In this document: piece by piece, positions 24,755 through 30,007 of the stretch | How positions within the stretch are numbered: position 1 is the first letter of the stretch | Layout of the letters: every line of letters starts with the position of its first letter | NCBI GenBank assembly: GCA_937923325.1 | Contig: CAKZUQ010000035.1 | Location: 1 to 30,007 of the forward strand | DNA length: 30,007 bases | From: an uncultured Bacteriovoracaceae bacterium | Lineage (GTDB): Bacteria > Bdellovibrionota > Bacteriovoracia > Bacteriovoracales > Bacteriovoracaceae | Direction of reading: 5' to 3' | The notes under the pieces: model-generated | Seen by the model: only the letters and a program-made list of their open reading frames with translations | Databases searched by the model: none | Told to the model about the DNA's origin: nothing | Translations under genes and position numbers: made by a program

Positions 24755-25923
24755 AATTAGCAATAATCTCAAAAGAACCAAATAATTACTCTACGCAAAG
24801 GCTTGTTGAAGCTTGTAAGCAAAAAGGTCATACCGTTCAAGTTTTAGATACAACAAAGTTCGCTCTAAATATTGAGGAGGGAAACCCTCAGTTGTATTAT
24901 AAACAAAGTCTACTCGATGATTATGATGCTATTTTACCACGTATCGGAGCTTCTTTAACTTACTTTGGAACTGCAGTTGTAAGACAATTTCAACAGATGG
25001 ATGTTTTTTGTGCAAATTCAGCAGATGGTATTTTGAACTCTAGAGATAAATTGAGAAGCTTTCAAATACTTTCTAAGCATAAAGTTGGTATTCCTGCGAC
25101 AACTTATGTTAAAGATAAAAAAGATGTATTGCCAGCAATAAAGAGAGTTGGTGGAGCACCTGTTATAATCAAACTCCTTGAGGGAACTCAAGGTATTGGA
25201 GTTTTACTTGCTGATACTCAAGTGATGGCCCTTTCGATAATTGAGTTACTGCAAAGTCAAAAGCAGAATGTCTTAATTCAAAAATTTGTTGCCGAAAGTA
25301 AGGGAAAAGATGTTCGGGCCATTGTCGTTGGTGGAAAAGTTATTGCAGCAATGCGAAGAGTTGCTCAAGGACAAGAGTTTAGAAGTAATGTTCACCGAGG
25401 TGGTACCACAGAGCAAATAAAACTTTCTAAAGAGTATGAACAGACTGCAATTCGAGCAGCTAGAATTATGGGACTAGGTGTAGCTGGTGTCGATATGTTA
25501 GAAGGAGCTAATGGTCCTCAAATAATGGAGATAAATTCTTCACCTGGACTAAAGGGCATTGAAGCATGTACTGGTTTAGATATTGCGGGAGCAATTATTG
25601 ATTTTATGGCCAACCGAGTTGATTTTCCAGAAATTGATTTTAGACAAAAAATTAGTGTAAGTAGTGGTTATGATGTAACTGAAATTTATATTCCAGAAGG
25701 ATCTGAGTATATAGGTAAATTGATAAAGGACTCTGGCTTGGATGAAAAAGATATTAATGTTCTTTCCTTATTTAGGGGAGATAATGTATACCCTAATCCA
25801 AGACTTAGTATGACGATTCAAGCAGATGATCGATTATTATGCTTTGGAAAAATTGACTTATTTAAAGATCTTATTCCTGAGACAACTAAAATGCGAAGAA
25901 AACTCAAGTTAGAGACTTTATAA
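24751..25923 (+). CDS. rimK: RimK-type ATP-grasp glutamate ligase with C-terminal RCK_C-like domain
   Basis: An ATP-grasp ligase that adds glutamates to the C-terminus of ribosomal protein S6 in E. coli and can make poly-alpha-glutamate. Residues 1 to about 290 follow E. coli RimK closely: ILPRIGASLTYFGTAVVRQF, VGGAPVIIKLLEGTQGIGVL, FRSNVHRGG, and MEINSSPGLKGIE with the Mg-binding Glu/Asn. E. coli RimK ends near residue 300. Here about 83 more residues (308-390) resemble the TrkA_C/RCK_C fold: DVTEIYIPEGSEYIGKLIKD, NPRLSMTIQADDRLLCFG. Such domains sense ligands in K+ transport regulators. It overlaps the protease gene; an AstE-like gene follows after 17 bp. Confidence 0.92.
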   Translation: MKLAIISKEPNNYSTQRLVEACKQKGHTVQVLDTTKFALNIEEGNPQLYYKQSLLDDYDAILPRIGASLTYFGTAVVRQFQQMDVFCANSADGILNSRDKLRSFQILSKHKVGIPATTYVKDKKDVLPAIKRVGGAPVIIKLLEGTQGIGVLLADTQVMALSIIELLQSQKQNVLIQKFVAESKGKDVRAIVVGGKVIAAMRRVAQGQEFRSNVHRGGTTEQIKLSKEYEQTAIRAARIMGLGVAGVDMLEGANGPQIMEINSSPGLKGIEACTGLDIAGAIIDFMANRVDFPEIDFRQKISVSSGYDVTEIYIPEGSEYIGKLIKDSGLDEKDINVLSLFRGDNVYPNPRLSMTIQADDRLLCFGKIDLFKDLIPETTKMRRKLKLETL

Positions 25924-25940
25924 AACAGGATAAATGAGTA

Positions 25941-26927
25941 ATGAAAATTGGTGAAGAATTCATAGCTGCTGGGGAGCGTAAAAAGATAAAAATTGAAATA
26001 GGGTCTTTATATGATCATACTAAACAATTTTTACCAGTTGAAGTTATTAGAGGGAAGACTAATGGTCCTACTTTATTTATAAGTGCTGCTATTCATGGAG
26101 ATGAGCTAAATGGCGTCGAAATAATTAAAAGAATTTCAAAGAAAACAATATTGAACAGGATTAAAGGTACTCTAATTTTAATTCCTGTTGTAAATGTTTA
26201 TGGCTTTAATAATAAATCAAGATATCTGCCAGATAGGAGAGACTTAAACAGATGCTTTCCTGGTACTATTCGAGGGTCTCTTGGATCAAAGCTGGCCAGT
26301 GTCTTTATGAAGGAAATTGTTTCTCAGTGTACTCATGGAATTGATTTACACACTGGTGCTATTCATAGATCTAATTTCCCTCAAATTCGAGCTTGTCTTG
26401 ATGAAGAAGCTACACATGAAATGGCCAAGAGCTTTGGAGCTGCAGTTATAGTTGATTCTAAACTGAGGGATGGTTCTCTTAGAGAGGCTGCGCGAGAAAA
26501 AAATGTTACGACACTTTTATTTGAAGGTGGCGAGGCCTTAAGGTTTGAAGAAGATGTCATCAAAGTTGGCGTTAGAGGTTGTCTTTCTGTTATGAGAGAT
26601 ATTGGTCTTTTACCAAAGAATAAAAATAAAAACAGAGTTGAATCAATTGTCGCAAAAAGTAGTTTTTGGCTAAGAGCAAAATCAAGTGGTATTTTTAATA
26701 GTGCATATAGACTTGGTGATAAAGTTTTTGAAGGACAATGTATTGCAAATATATCAGATGTGTTTGGAGATAATATATCACCGGTTTGCTCTCCTAAAAA
26801 TGGGGTAATTATTGGTATTACAAAAGTACCTTTAGTCAGCAGTGGAGATGCACTTATTCATATCGCAACTTTTGATAACTTTGAGGAGTCTATTGAGCAC
26901 TTTGATCAGTTAGATGGGGACTTTTAA
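25941..26927 (+). CDS. Succinylglutamate desuccinylase/aspartoacylase-family enzyme
   Basis: A zinc-dependent deacylase or carboxypeptidase-like enzyme of the AstE/AspA family (M14 fold), 328 residues. Zinc ligands are visible: His52 and Glu55 (AAIHGDELNG) and His137 (GIDLHTGA). The catalytic Glu is probably Glu195 (LLFEGGEAL), and RDLNRCFPG supplies the substrate arginine. No arginine catabolism genes (ast) are near, so it is unlikely to be AstE itself. It sits directly after rimK, where homologues commonly lie; cleavage of glutamyl or N-acyl-glutamate bonds is a plausible but unproven job. Confidence 0.85.
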   Translation: MKIGEEFIAAGERKKIKIEIGSLYDHTKQFLPVEVIRGKTNGPTLFISAAIHGDELNGVEIIKRISKKTILNRIKGTLILIPVVNVYGFNNKSRYLPDRRDLNRCFPGTIRGSLGSKLASVFMKEIVSQCTHGIDLHTGAIHRSNFPQIRACLDEEATHEMAKSFGAAVIVDSKLRDGSLREAAREKNVTTLLFEGGEALRFEEDVIKVGVRGCLSVMRDIGLLPKNKNKNRVESIVAKSSFWLRAKSSGIFNSAYRLGDKVFEGQCIANISDVFGDNISPVCSPKNGVIIGITKVPLVSSGDALIHIATFDNFEESIEHFDQLDGDF

Positions 26928-26943
26928 TGATCACGGATATTTT

Positions 26944-27564
26944 ATGTTAAGTTTAGATGAATTTATTGCAAGCTTTATAGTCTTATGGGCCGTTATTGAT
27001 CCAGTTGGAACTATCCCCGTATTCCTTGCAGTTACAAAGGGTTACGATAAAGATGAAAAGAAAAAAATTGCAAGATATGCTTCTGTTGTAGCTTCTTGTG
27101 TTCTTATTTTTTTCTTGTTTGTTGGAGAGTATATTTTAAGGCAAGTAGGTGTTCCTCTTGCTGCTTTTCAAACTTCTGGAGGAGTGATTCTTTTTCTGTT
27201 TGCTGTGAATATGATTTTTGGAGACAGTAAACCAGAAGAAGAAATTCAACTTGTAAAAAACGGTAAAGAAACGGCAATCTTCCCTCTCGCTCTACCCTCT
27301 ATTGCTGGTCCAGGAGCAATCTTAGCGGTTGTTTTAATTGCAGATACAACTCGTTCAGACTTTAAACTTCAAATGATTACAGTATCTGTTTTATTGTTAG
27401 TTTTAATTATAAATTACTTTACAATGATTTTATCTAATAAAATTCATGATAAAATTGGTAATGCTGGTGCTATAATTATTAGTAAGGTTATGGGGCTAAT
27501 ACTAGCTTCAATGGCAGCAAACAATATCTTACTTGGAATCAAGGCATTCTTTAAAATTGTATAA
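26944..27564 (+). CDS. MarC-family membrane protein
   Basis: A 206-residue integral membrane protein of the MarC/UPF0056 family, with six predicted helices and landmarks FIVLWAVIDPVGTIPVFLAV, FPLALPSIAGPGAI and the C-terminal GLILASMAANNIL. No transport substrate is established for the family; the old link with antibiotic resistance was not upheld. I chose ATG 26944 (GGA 6 nt upstream, start MLSLDEF) over ATG 26914, which would overlap the preceding gene and has no ribosome binding site. It is the last gene of the run and is followed by a terminator. Confidence 0.88.
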   Translation: MLSLDEFIASFIVLWAVIDPVGTIPVFLAVTKGYDKDEKKKIARYASVVASCVLIFFLFVGEYILRQVGVPLAAFQTSGGVILFLFAVNMIFGDSKPEEEIQLVKNGKETAIFPLALPSIAGPGAILAVVLIADTTRSDFKLQMITVSVLLLVLIINYFTMILSNKIHDKIGNAGAIIISKVMGLILASMAANNILLGIKAFFKIV

Positions 27565-27575
27565 TCCATAAGTTT

Positions 27576-27599
27576 AGGGAGCATAAGCTCCCTTGTTTT
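27576..27599. terminator. Terminator after marC
   Basis: AGGGAGC, loop ATAA, GCTCCCT, then TGTTTT: a strong GC-rich 7-bp stem between convergent genes. It terminates the corA-marC run on the plus strand and probably the hibernation-like pair on the minus strand. Confidence 0.88.
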
Positions 27600-27900
27600 A
27601 AGCAATATTCTTAAACTCGCTCAATCGTGATTTAATAAAATATTTTTTATTTTTAATTCTCTTAACTTGCTTAAGAATTGCTTGTCGTGATTTTTCAAGT
27701 GAGTTGTGTAATGACTTATCTTTCTTAACTGCGATTAAACTTTTTTTATTGGGAATATGTACCCTTATTAAAGACTCAAAGTTTCCATTTTCCACCTTAT
27801 CAATTTTAATATCTACATCGTCTGCATAAGGAGCAATTTTATAGATTTGATTTTTAATTTTAAAAATTTCTCTTGCTTTGTGAATCTTTTGCTTTTTCAT
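27598..27900 (-). CDS. HPF/RaiA-like ribosome-associated protein
   Basis: A 100-residue protein that reads as a short ribosome hibernation factor: a beta strand region (DDVDIKIDKVENGNFESLIRV), the turn HIPNKKSLIAVKKDKSLHNS and a basic helix (LEKSRQAILKQVKRIKNKK) match the order beta-beta-helix-beta-beta-helix of RaiA/HPF. GGAGG precedes ATG 27900. The family match is by eye and less certain than for the well-known genes here. It follows a second protein with the same look after 16 bp; both would be in one transcript ending at the marC terminator. Confidence 0.65.
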   Translation of the reverse strand: MKKQKIHKAREIFKIKNQIYKIAPYADDVDIKIDKVENGNFESLIRVHIPNKKSLIAVKKDKSLHNSLEKSRQAILKQVKRIKNKKYFIKSRLSEFKNIA

Positions 27901-27916
27901 AGAACCTCCAAAAAAA

Positions 27917-28276
27917 TTAAATAGAACTTAATTGAATTTGATCTTTGTTATCGTTAATTAGTGTATTGAAGCGACTTCTTTTCCATTTTAATAGTTGTTG
28001 GTCAATCTCCTCTTCAAGTAACATATAGCATGAATATAAGTTACTATTTCGCTTTCTAGAATAAAAATGCTCTGATGCTGTTTTAACCGAAATCTCTCCT
28101 TCATAAGAGGAATCATTTCCCTTAAAACTTAAATTTAGACTGCATTGTGAAGGACAACGCTCTTTTAATAGATCTAATTTCTTTTTAATTTGTTGATACT
28201 CAAACTCACATATGGGGATACCGAAGTGATATTCTTGAGTTTCATTTAAATTTGTTAAGTTTACTTGTCTCAACAT
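27917..28276 (-). CDS. Divergent HPF/RaiA-like small protein
   Basis: 119 residues, cautious assignment. The C-terminal half (SLNLSFKGNDSSYEGEISVK, then a helix LYSCYMLLEEEIDQQLLKWKR) has the strand-strand-helix order and the QLxKxKxR helix end of hibernation factors. The N-terminal part contains CPSQC and another cysteine near residue 23 that the usual proteins lack. A perfect ribosome binding site (AAGGAGGA) precedes ATG 28276. It is the first gene of the pair with the 100-residue HPF-like protein; upstream lie an inverted repeat and a divergent ncRNA. It could be a partner or antagonist of its neighbour. Confidence 0.5.
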   Translation of the reverse strand: MLRQVNLTNLNETQEYHFGIPICEFEYQQIKKKLDLLKERCPSQCSLNLSFKGNDSSYEGEISVKTASEHFYSRKRNSNLYSCYMLLEEEIDQQLLKWKRSRFNTLINDNKDQIQLSSI

Positions 28277-28309
28277 TCTTCCTCCTTGGTATTTAAATTT
28301 AAAATAAGT

Positions 28310-28389
28310 AAGGTTTTTTATTCTATTTTCAATCGTTTAACTAAATTGAATCAAATATTTAACTTAACACCCTGAAAATAGAAAACCTT
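28310..28389. repeat. Imperfect inverted repeat upstream of the hibernation-like pair
   Basis: The 22-nt stretch 28310-28331 pairs with 28373-28389: TCTATTTTCA with TGAAAATAGA and AAGGTTTT with AAAACCTT, sharing one T, with four unpaired bases between the two parts. The 41-nt loop is AT-rich. In the minus-strand transcript it would be a large leader hairpin starting about 35 nt before the start codon at 28276. It could equally be a DNA site. Confidence 0.55.
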
Positions 28390-28463
28390 CTACTCTCATT
28401 TCTTAATTTGGTTTCAATTTAATATTCGTCAAGAGTAATACTATTGAATTTTTTGATTAAACC

Positions 28464-28494
28464 TTGACAATTTTTTTATCGAATCCATTATTCT
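28464..28494 (+). promoter_or_regulatory. Promoter for the ncRNA region
   Basis: A consensus -35, TTGACA, at 28464-28469 and a -10 candidate, either CATTAT at 28486-28491 (16-bp spacer) or TATTCT at 28489-28494 (19-bp spacer). This is the best -35 box I saw in the window. Nothing protein-coding follows for 600 bp, so it probably drives the RNA that ends at 28850. Confidence 0.6.
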
Positions 28495-28500
28495 TTGTGA

Positions 28501-28850
28501 GTGAATAAAAATTAATATGTTTTGAGTATTTTTTAGGTATTAGGAATACTTGTGATTTTTCATCATCAAAATAATTTTAGAAAGATAAGTGATCATGCTG
28601 TTGTCTTTGACAACAGAATAGTAAAAGTCCGATTGAGAGCTAGATGTGTCGCATAAGATGTGACCAAGAAATGAAGGTTACAAGCGCCCTAATTTTGTGA
28701 GATGAGGTATTTTTGGACTTGCTCATAAAAAATGAGATCAAGTGGAGGGTAGATTTTGGAAAAAGAAAATTAGGAAGGATGTGGATTATATCTTCGTAGG
28801 GGAATTAAGAATTAAGCAAAAAAAGCCTTTCCGAAAAAAGGCTTTTATAT
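28501..28850 (+). ncRNA. Candidate structured non-coding RNA, about 350 nt
   Basis: No open frame longer than about 30 codons lies here on either strand, but the stretch is richer in G than its surroundings and full of stems: AGTATT/AATACT (28525-28550); CTGTTGTC/GACAACAG (28598-28616); GTCGCA/TGTGAC (28648-28664); CCTAATTTT (28688-28696) with AAAATTAGG (28766-28774), enclosing a two-part hairpin ACTTG-CTCAT/ATGAG-AT-CAAGT (28717-28743); and a terminator (28821-28846). A promoter lies just upstream. I looked for RNase P, tmRNA, 6S and SRP RNA landmarks and found none convincing. It diverges from the hibernation-like genes. The 5' end is inferred from the promoter. Confidence 0.55.
28821..28850 (+). 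terminator. Intrinsic terminator of the candidate ncRNA
   Basis: AAAAGCCTTT, loop CCGAAA, AAAGGCTTTT followed by ATAT. It is a clear 10-bp stem with a T run, with no protein gene upstream on this strand for more than 1.2 kb, which is the main reason to suspect an RNA gene. Confidence 0.85.
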
Positions 28851-29070
28851 AAACTTGATACTCCCAAGGGGGTACGAGCAGAGCTTAAAAATAGGCCAAT
28901 GATACTAACCAATTACGAGCAATAACGGTAAGTTAGCTTCTTTTTTTTTTCATTATTTATCATTTGATTTCATCTTATTTCATGAGTAACCAGACCAAAA
29001 CCAGACCACTTGCCATATTTTTGTTCGACCCAAAACGGTTCGAACCTTCTAAATTTAGGTTATCGCTACT
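28851..29070. other. Intergenic stretch with short repeats and no gene
   Basis: It holds a hairpin TACTCCC/GGGGGTA (28859-28874), TACGAGCA twice (28873 and 28914), a run of ten Ts (28941-28950), the direct repeat ACCAGACCA twice (28989-28997 and 29000-29008) and the palindrome CTAAATTTAG (29049-29058). A minus-strand open stretch of 29 codons (28970-29059) looks protein-like but has no start. The mixture suggests a junction or gene debris. Confidence 0.5.
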
Positions 29071-29100
29071 TGATAATGTTATCGATATGTGATAATGTTA
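29071..29100. promoter_or_regulatory. Direct repeats before higB, possible operator
   Basis: TGATAATGTTA at 29071-29081 and again at 29090-29100, two turns of the helix apart (19 bp); each contains the -10-like GATAAT. The first is also the core of an inverted repeat, GATAA-TG-TTATC. The toxin start is 6 bp downstream. This suits autoregulation by HigA. Confidence 0.5.
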
Positions 29101-29105
29101 GATTG

Positions 29106-29396
29106 ATGATAAAAAGCTTTGGAAATAATTTAGCAGCAGATCTATATGAAGATAAACGAGGAAGGTCTTTAAAGAAGTTTCCCTCTGAATTATTGAGAGT
29201 TGCGAGGAGAAAACTACTTTATCTAAGCGATGCTGATGAATTGAATGATCTTCGAGTTCCTCCGGGAAATCGACTAGAGGCCCTGAAGGGAGACTTGAAA
29301 GGTTACCATTCAATAAGAATAAATAACCAATGGCGAATTATCTTTAAGTGGAGTGGCGGAGCACATGATGTTCAGATACTCGATTACCATAAATAG
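29106..29396 (+). CDS. higB: HigB-type toxin (RelE superfamily)
   Basis: A 96-residue ribosome-dependent mRNA interferase of the HigB/RelE family. Recognisable parts: the N-terminal MIKSFGNNLAADLYEDKRGR, RVARRKLLYLSDADELNDLR, PPGNRLEALKGDLKGYHSIR and NNQWRIIFKW with the conserved arginine and end strand. The frame is open back to 29010, but the extra residues are unlike the family and ATG 29106 gives the usual start. There is no strong ribosome binding site, in keeping with low toxin translation. The antitoxin follows after 9 bp with a good site; toxin-first order is typical for HigBA. Confidence 0.9.
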   Translation: MIKSFGNNLAADLYEDKRGRSLKKFPSELLRVARRKLLYLSDADELNDLRVPPGNRLEALKGDLKGYHSIRINNQWRIIFKWSGGAHDVQILDYHK

Positions 29397-29405
29397 GAGG
29401 TTAGT

Positions 29406-29672
29406 ATGAAAGCACCTAAGAATCCATTTCATCCTGGAGAGATGCTTCTAGAAGAATTTATTATTCCAAGTGAGTGGACGCAAGCTTATGTTGCTGACGA
29501 ATTAGGTTGGACAAGAGCTAAGCTGAACGAGCTTATCAAAGGTAAAAGAGGTATTACTGCTGATACAGCTTTAGACCTTGCAGATTTCTTAGGAACGTCT
29601 GCTAAGCTTTGGATGAACCTTCAAGCGACTTTTGACTTAGATCAAGCTCTGAAAAAAAGGGAAGCTGCCTAA
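29406..29672 (+). CDS. higA: HigA antitoxin (XRE-type)
   Basis: An 88-residue antitoxin with a helix-turn-helix: PFHPGEMLLEEFIIPSEWTQ opens the protein exactly as in the HigA family, then AYVADELGWTRAKLNELIKG (HTH) and TALDLADFLGTSAKLWMNLQ. It neutralises HigB and is expected to repress the operon. GGAGG lies 5 nt before ATG 29406, much better than the toxin's site, so antitoxin should be in excess. It lies next to repeat-rich debris, as is common for acquired modules. Confidence 0.93.
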   Translation: MKAPKNPFHPGEMLLEEFIIPSEWTQAYVADELGWTRAKLNELIKGKRGITADTALDLADFLGTSAKLWMNLQATFDLDQALKKREAA

Positions 29673-29752
29673 AAGATAAATATAGAGATTAAGATTAAGA
29701 TAAAATTACTTAAGTAAGTTACGAGCTTGAAGTAGAAGGGACAAGGTATAGC

Positions 29753-29886
29753 ATGAGAGTTTTTTTATAATGTTTGTATTGATGGCATCAAATGTTGTAG
29801 CGTCAGATCTAAGCTTATCTTCAATATCTCTATTAAAACACAACTTAAAGGCTAAGATGGAAACAATAATGGGTCTACAAACTTAA
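29753..29886 (+). pseudogene. Possible frameshifted small exported-protein gene
   Basis: ATG 29753 has AAGG 7 nt upstream and reads MRVFL before a stop at 29768. A 7-T run (29760-29766) lies inside. One more T would join it to the next open stretch (to TAA 29884-29886) and give a normal-looking signal peptide, MRVFFIMFVLMASNVVAS, with a short tail. A further 13-codon open stretch, MVFAVHPEEISSI, overlaps the stop at 29886. It may be decayed, or switched by slippage; the call is speculative. Nothing else stands out in 29673-29991. Confidence 0.3.
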
Positions 29887-29991
29887 TGGTGTTTGCGGTG
29901 CATCCTGAGGAAATAAGTTCGATATAAATCATGAGTGACTTTTTACAGTAAAATTTAATTACCACACTAAATTTTATAAAAAGGACCACTC

Positions 29992-30007
29992 ATGACTCCA
30001 GAAAATT
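29992..30007 (+). CDS. Start of a gene cut by the window end
   Basis: ATG at 29992 with AAAGGA 7-8 nt upstream reads MTPEN before the window ends. The product cannot be judged from five residues. The 105 bp before it hold no other feature I can support. Confidence 0.5.

Noticed and set aside
28624..28630. AAAGTCC, a piece of the RNase P RNA core
   Set aside because: The flanking conserved bases, the GGTAAGAGCGC-type region and the ACAGAA end are missing, so the 350-nt RNA is not RNase P by these landmarks.
28646..28668. Resemblance to the XerC half of a dif site (GTGTCGCATAA)
   Set aside because: Only about 7 of 11 bases fit and there is no XerD half 6 bp further; the bases are better explained by an RNA stem.
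28644..28698. 18-codon frame starting ATG TGT CGC within the RNA region
   Set aside because: Very short, poor ribosome binding site, and it runs through stem structures; a leader peptide cannot be excluded but is not supported.
28902..28908. TACTAAC, the yeast intron branch site
   Set aside because: Meaningless in a bacterial context; chance match in AT-rich DNA.
29037..29046. GGTTCGAACC, like a tRNA T-arm
   Set aside because: The flanking 5-base stems do not pair on either strand and no acceptor or anticodon arm is present.
29010..29105. N-terminal extension of the HigB frame
   Set aside because: The extra 32 residues are unlike HigB proteins and overlap the promoter repeats; ATG 29106 gives the standard length.
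1..30007. CRISPR arrays, tRNA or rRNA genes, integrase or transposase genes
   Set aside because: No regularly spaced repeats, no cloverleaf, no rRNA sequence and no recombinase motifs were seen anywhere in the window.

Overview
This window is chromosomal DNA from an AT-rich Gram-negative bacterium. Genes have clear AGGAGG-type ribosome binding sites, about a third sit on the minus strand, and intergenic gaps are short. SlyX, ArfB, Dps, bacterioferritin, an LplT-like transporter fused to a PlsC acyltransferase, and many secreted proteins that resemble no family I know would fit a low-GC marine predatory-type bacterium (Bacteriovoracales, Halobacteriovorax-like). That placement is inference from base composition and gene content only; no rRNA or other marker gene is present.

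Layout. (1) 1-4.6 kb: small MscS channel overlapping an MFS-acyltransferase fusion; then, on the minus strand, a secreted SNase-like nuclease and a small lipoprotein; then MscL and a small membrane protein. (2) 4.6-9.0 kb: a 987-residue exported protein of unknown function with a possible Cys/His catalytic pair, diverging from a 277-residue exported protein with several cysteines; then ArfB. (3) 9.2-14.6 kb: a second MscS channel, two small stress-type proteins, a four-step phosphorelay (OmpR-type regulator divergent from an HPt protein and a hybrid kinase) and an L25/Ctc protein. (4) 14.7-18.7 kb: FNT-family channel, Dps with a small follower gene, SlyX, a bacterioferritin without the haem methionine, an acidic exported peptide and a small membrane protein. 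(5) 18.7-23.1 kb: LysR regulator with a perfect inverted repeat at its start, ClpB-like AAA+ chaperone, third MscS channel. (6) 23.2-27.6 kb: a tight run of CorA, retropepsin-like protease, RimK with an added C-terminal RCK/TrkA_C-like domain, an AstE/AspA-like deacylase, and MarC. (7) 27.6-30.0 kb: two tandem ribosome-hibernation-like small proteins, then about 800 bp without protein genes that holds a probable structured non-coding RNA (promoter, several hairpins, intrinsic terminator), then a HigBA toxin-antitoxin pair, gene debris, and the first codons of a gene that runs off the window.

The common theme is stress physiology: four mechanosensitive channels (three MscS, one MscL), two ferritin-type iron stores, ribosome-acting factors (ArfB, L25/Ctc, two HPF-like proteins, RimK), a disaggregase-type chaperone, ion channels and a phosphorelay. 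The best candidates for something undescribed are the RNA at about 28.50-28.85 kb beside the hibernation-like pair, the RimK-RCK fusion inside a glutamyl-tail writer/eraser operon, and the 987-residue exported protein. All calls come from reading the sequence and remembered family motifs; no database search was run.
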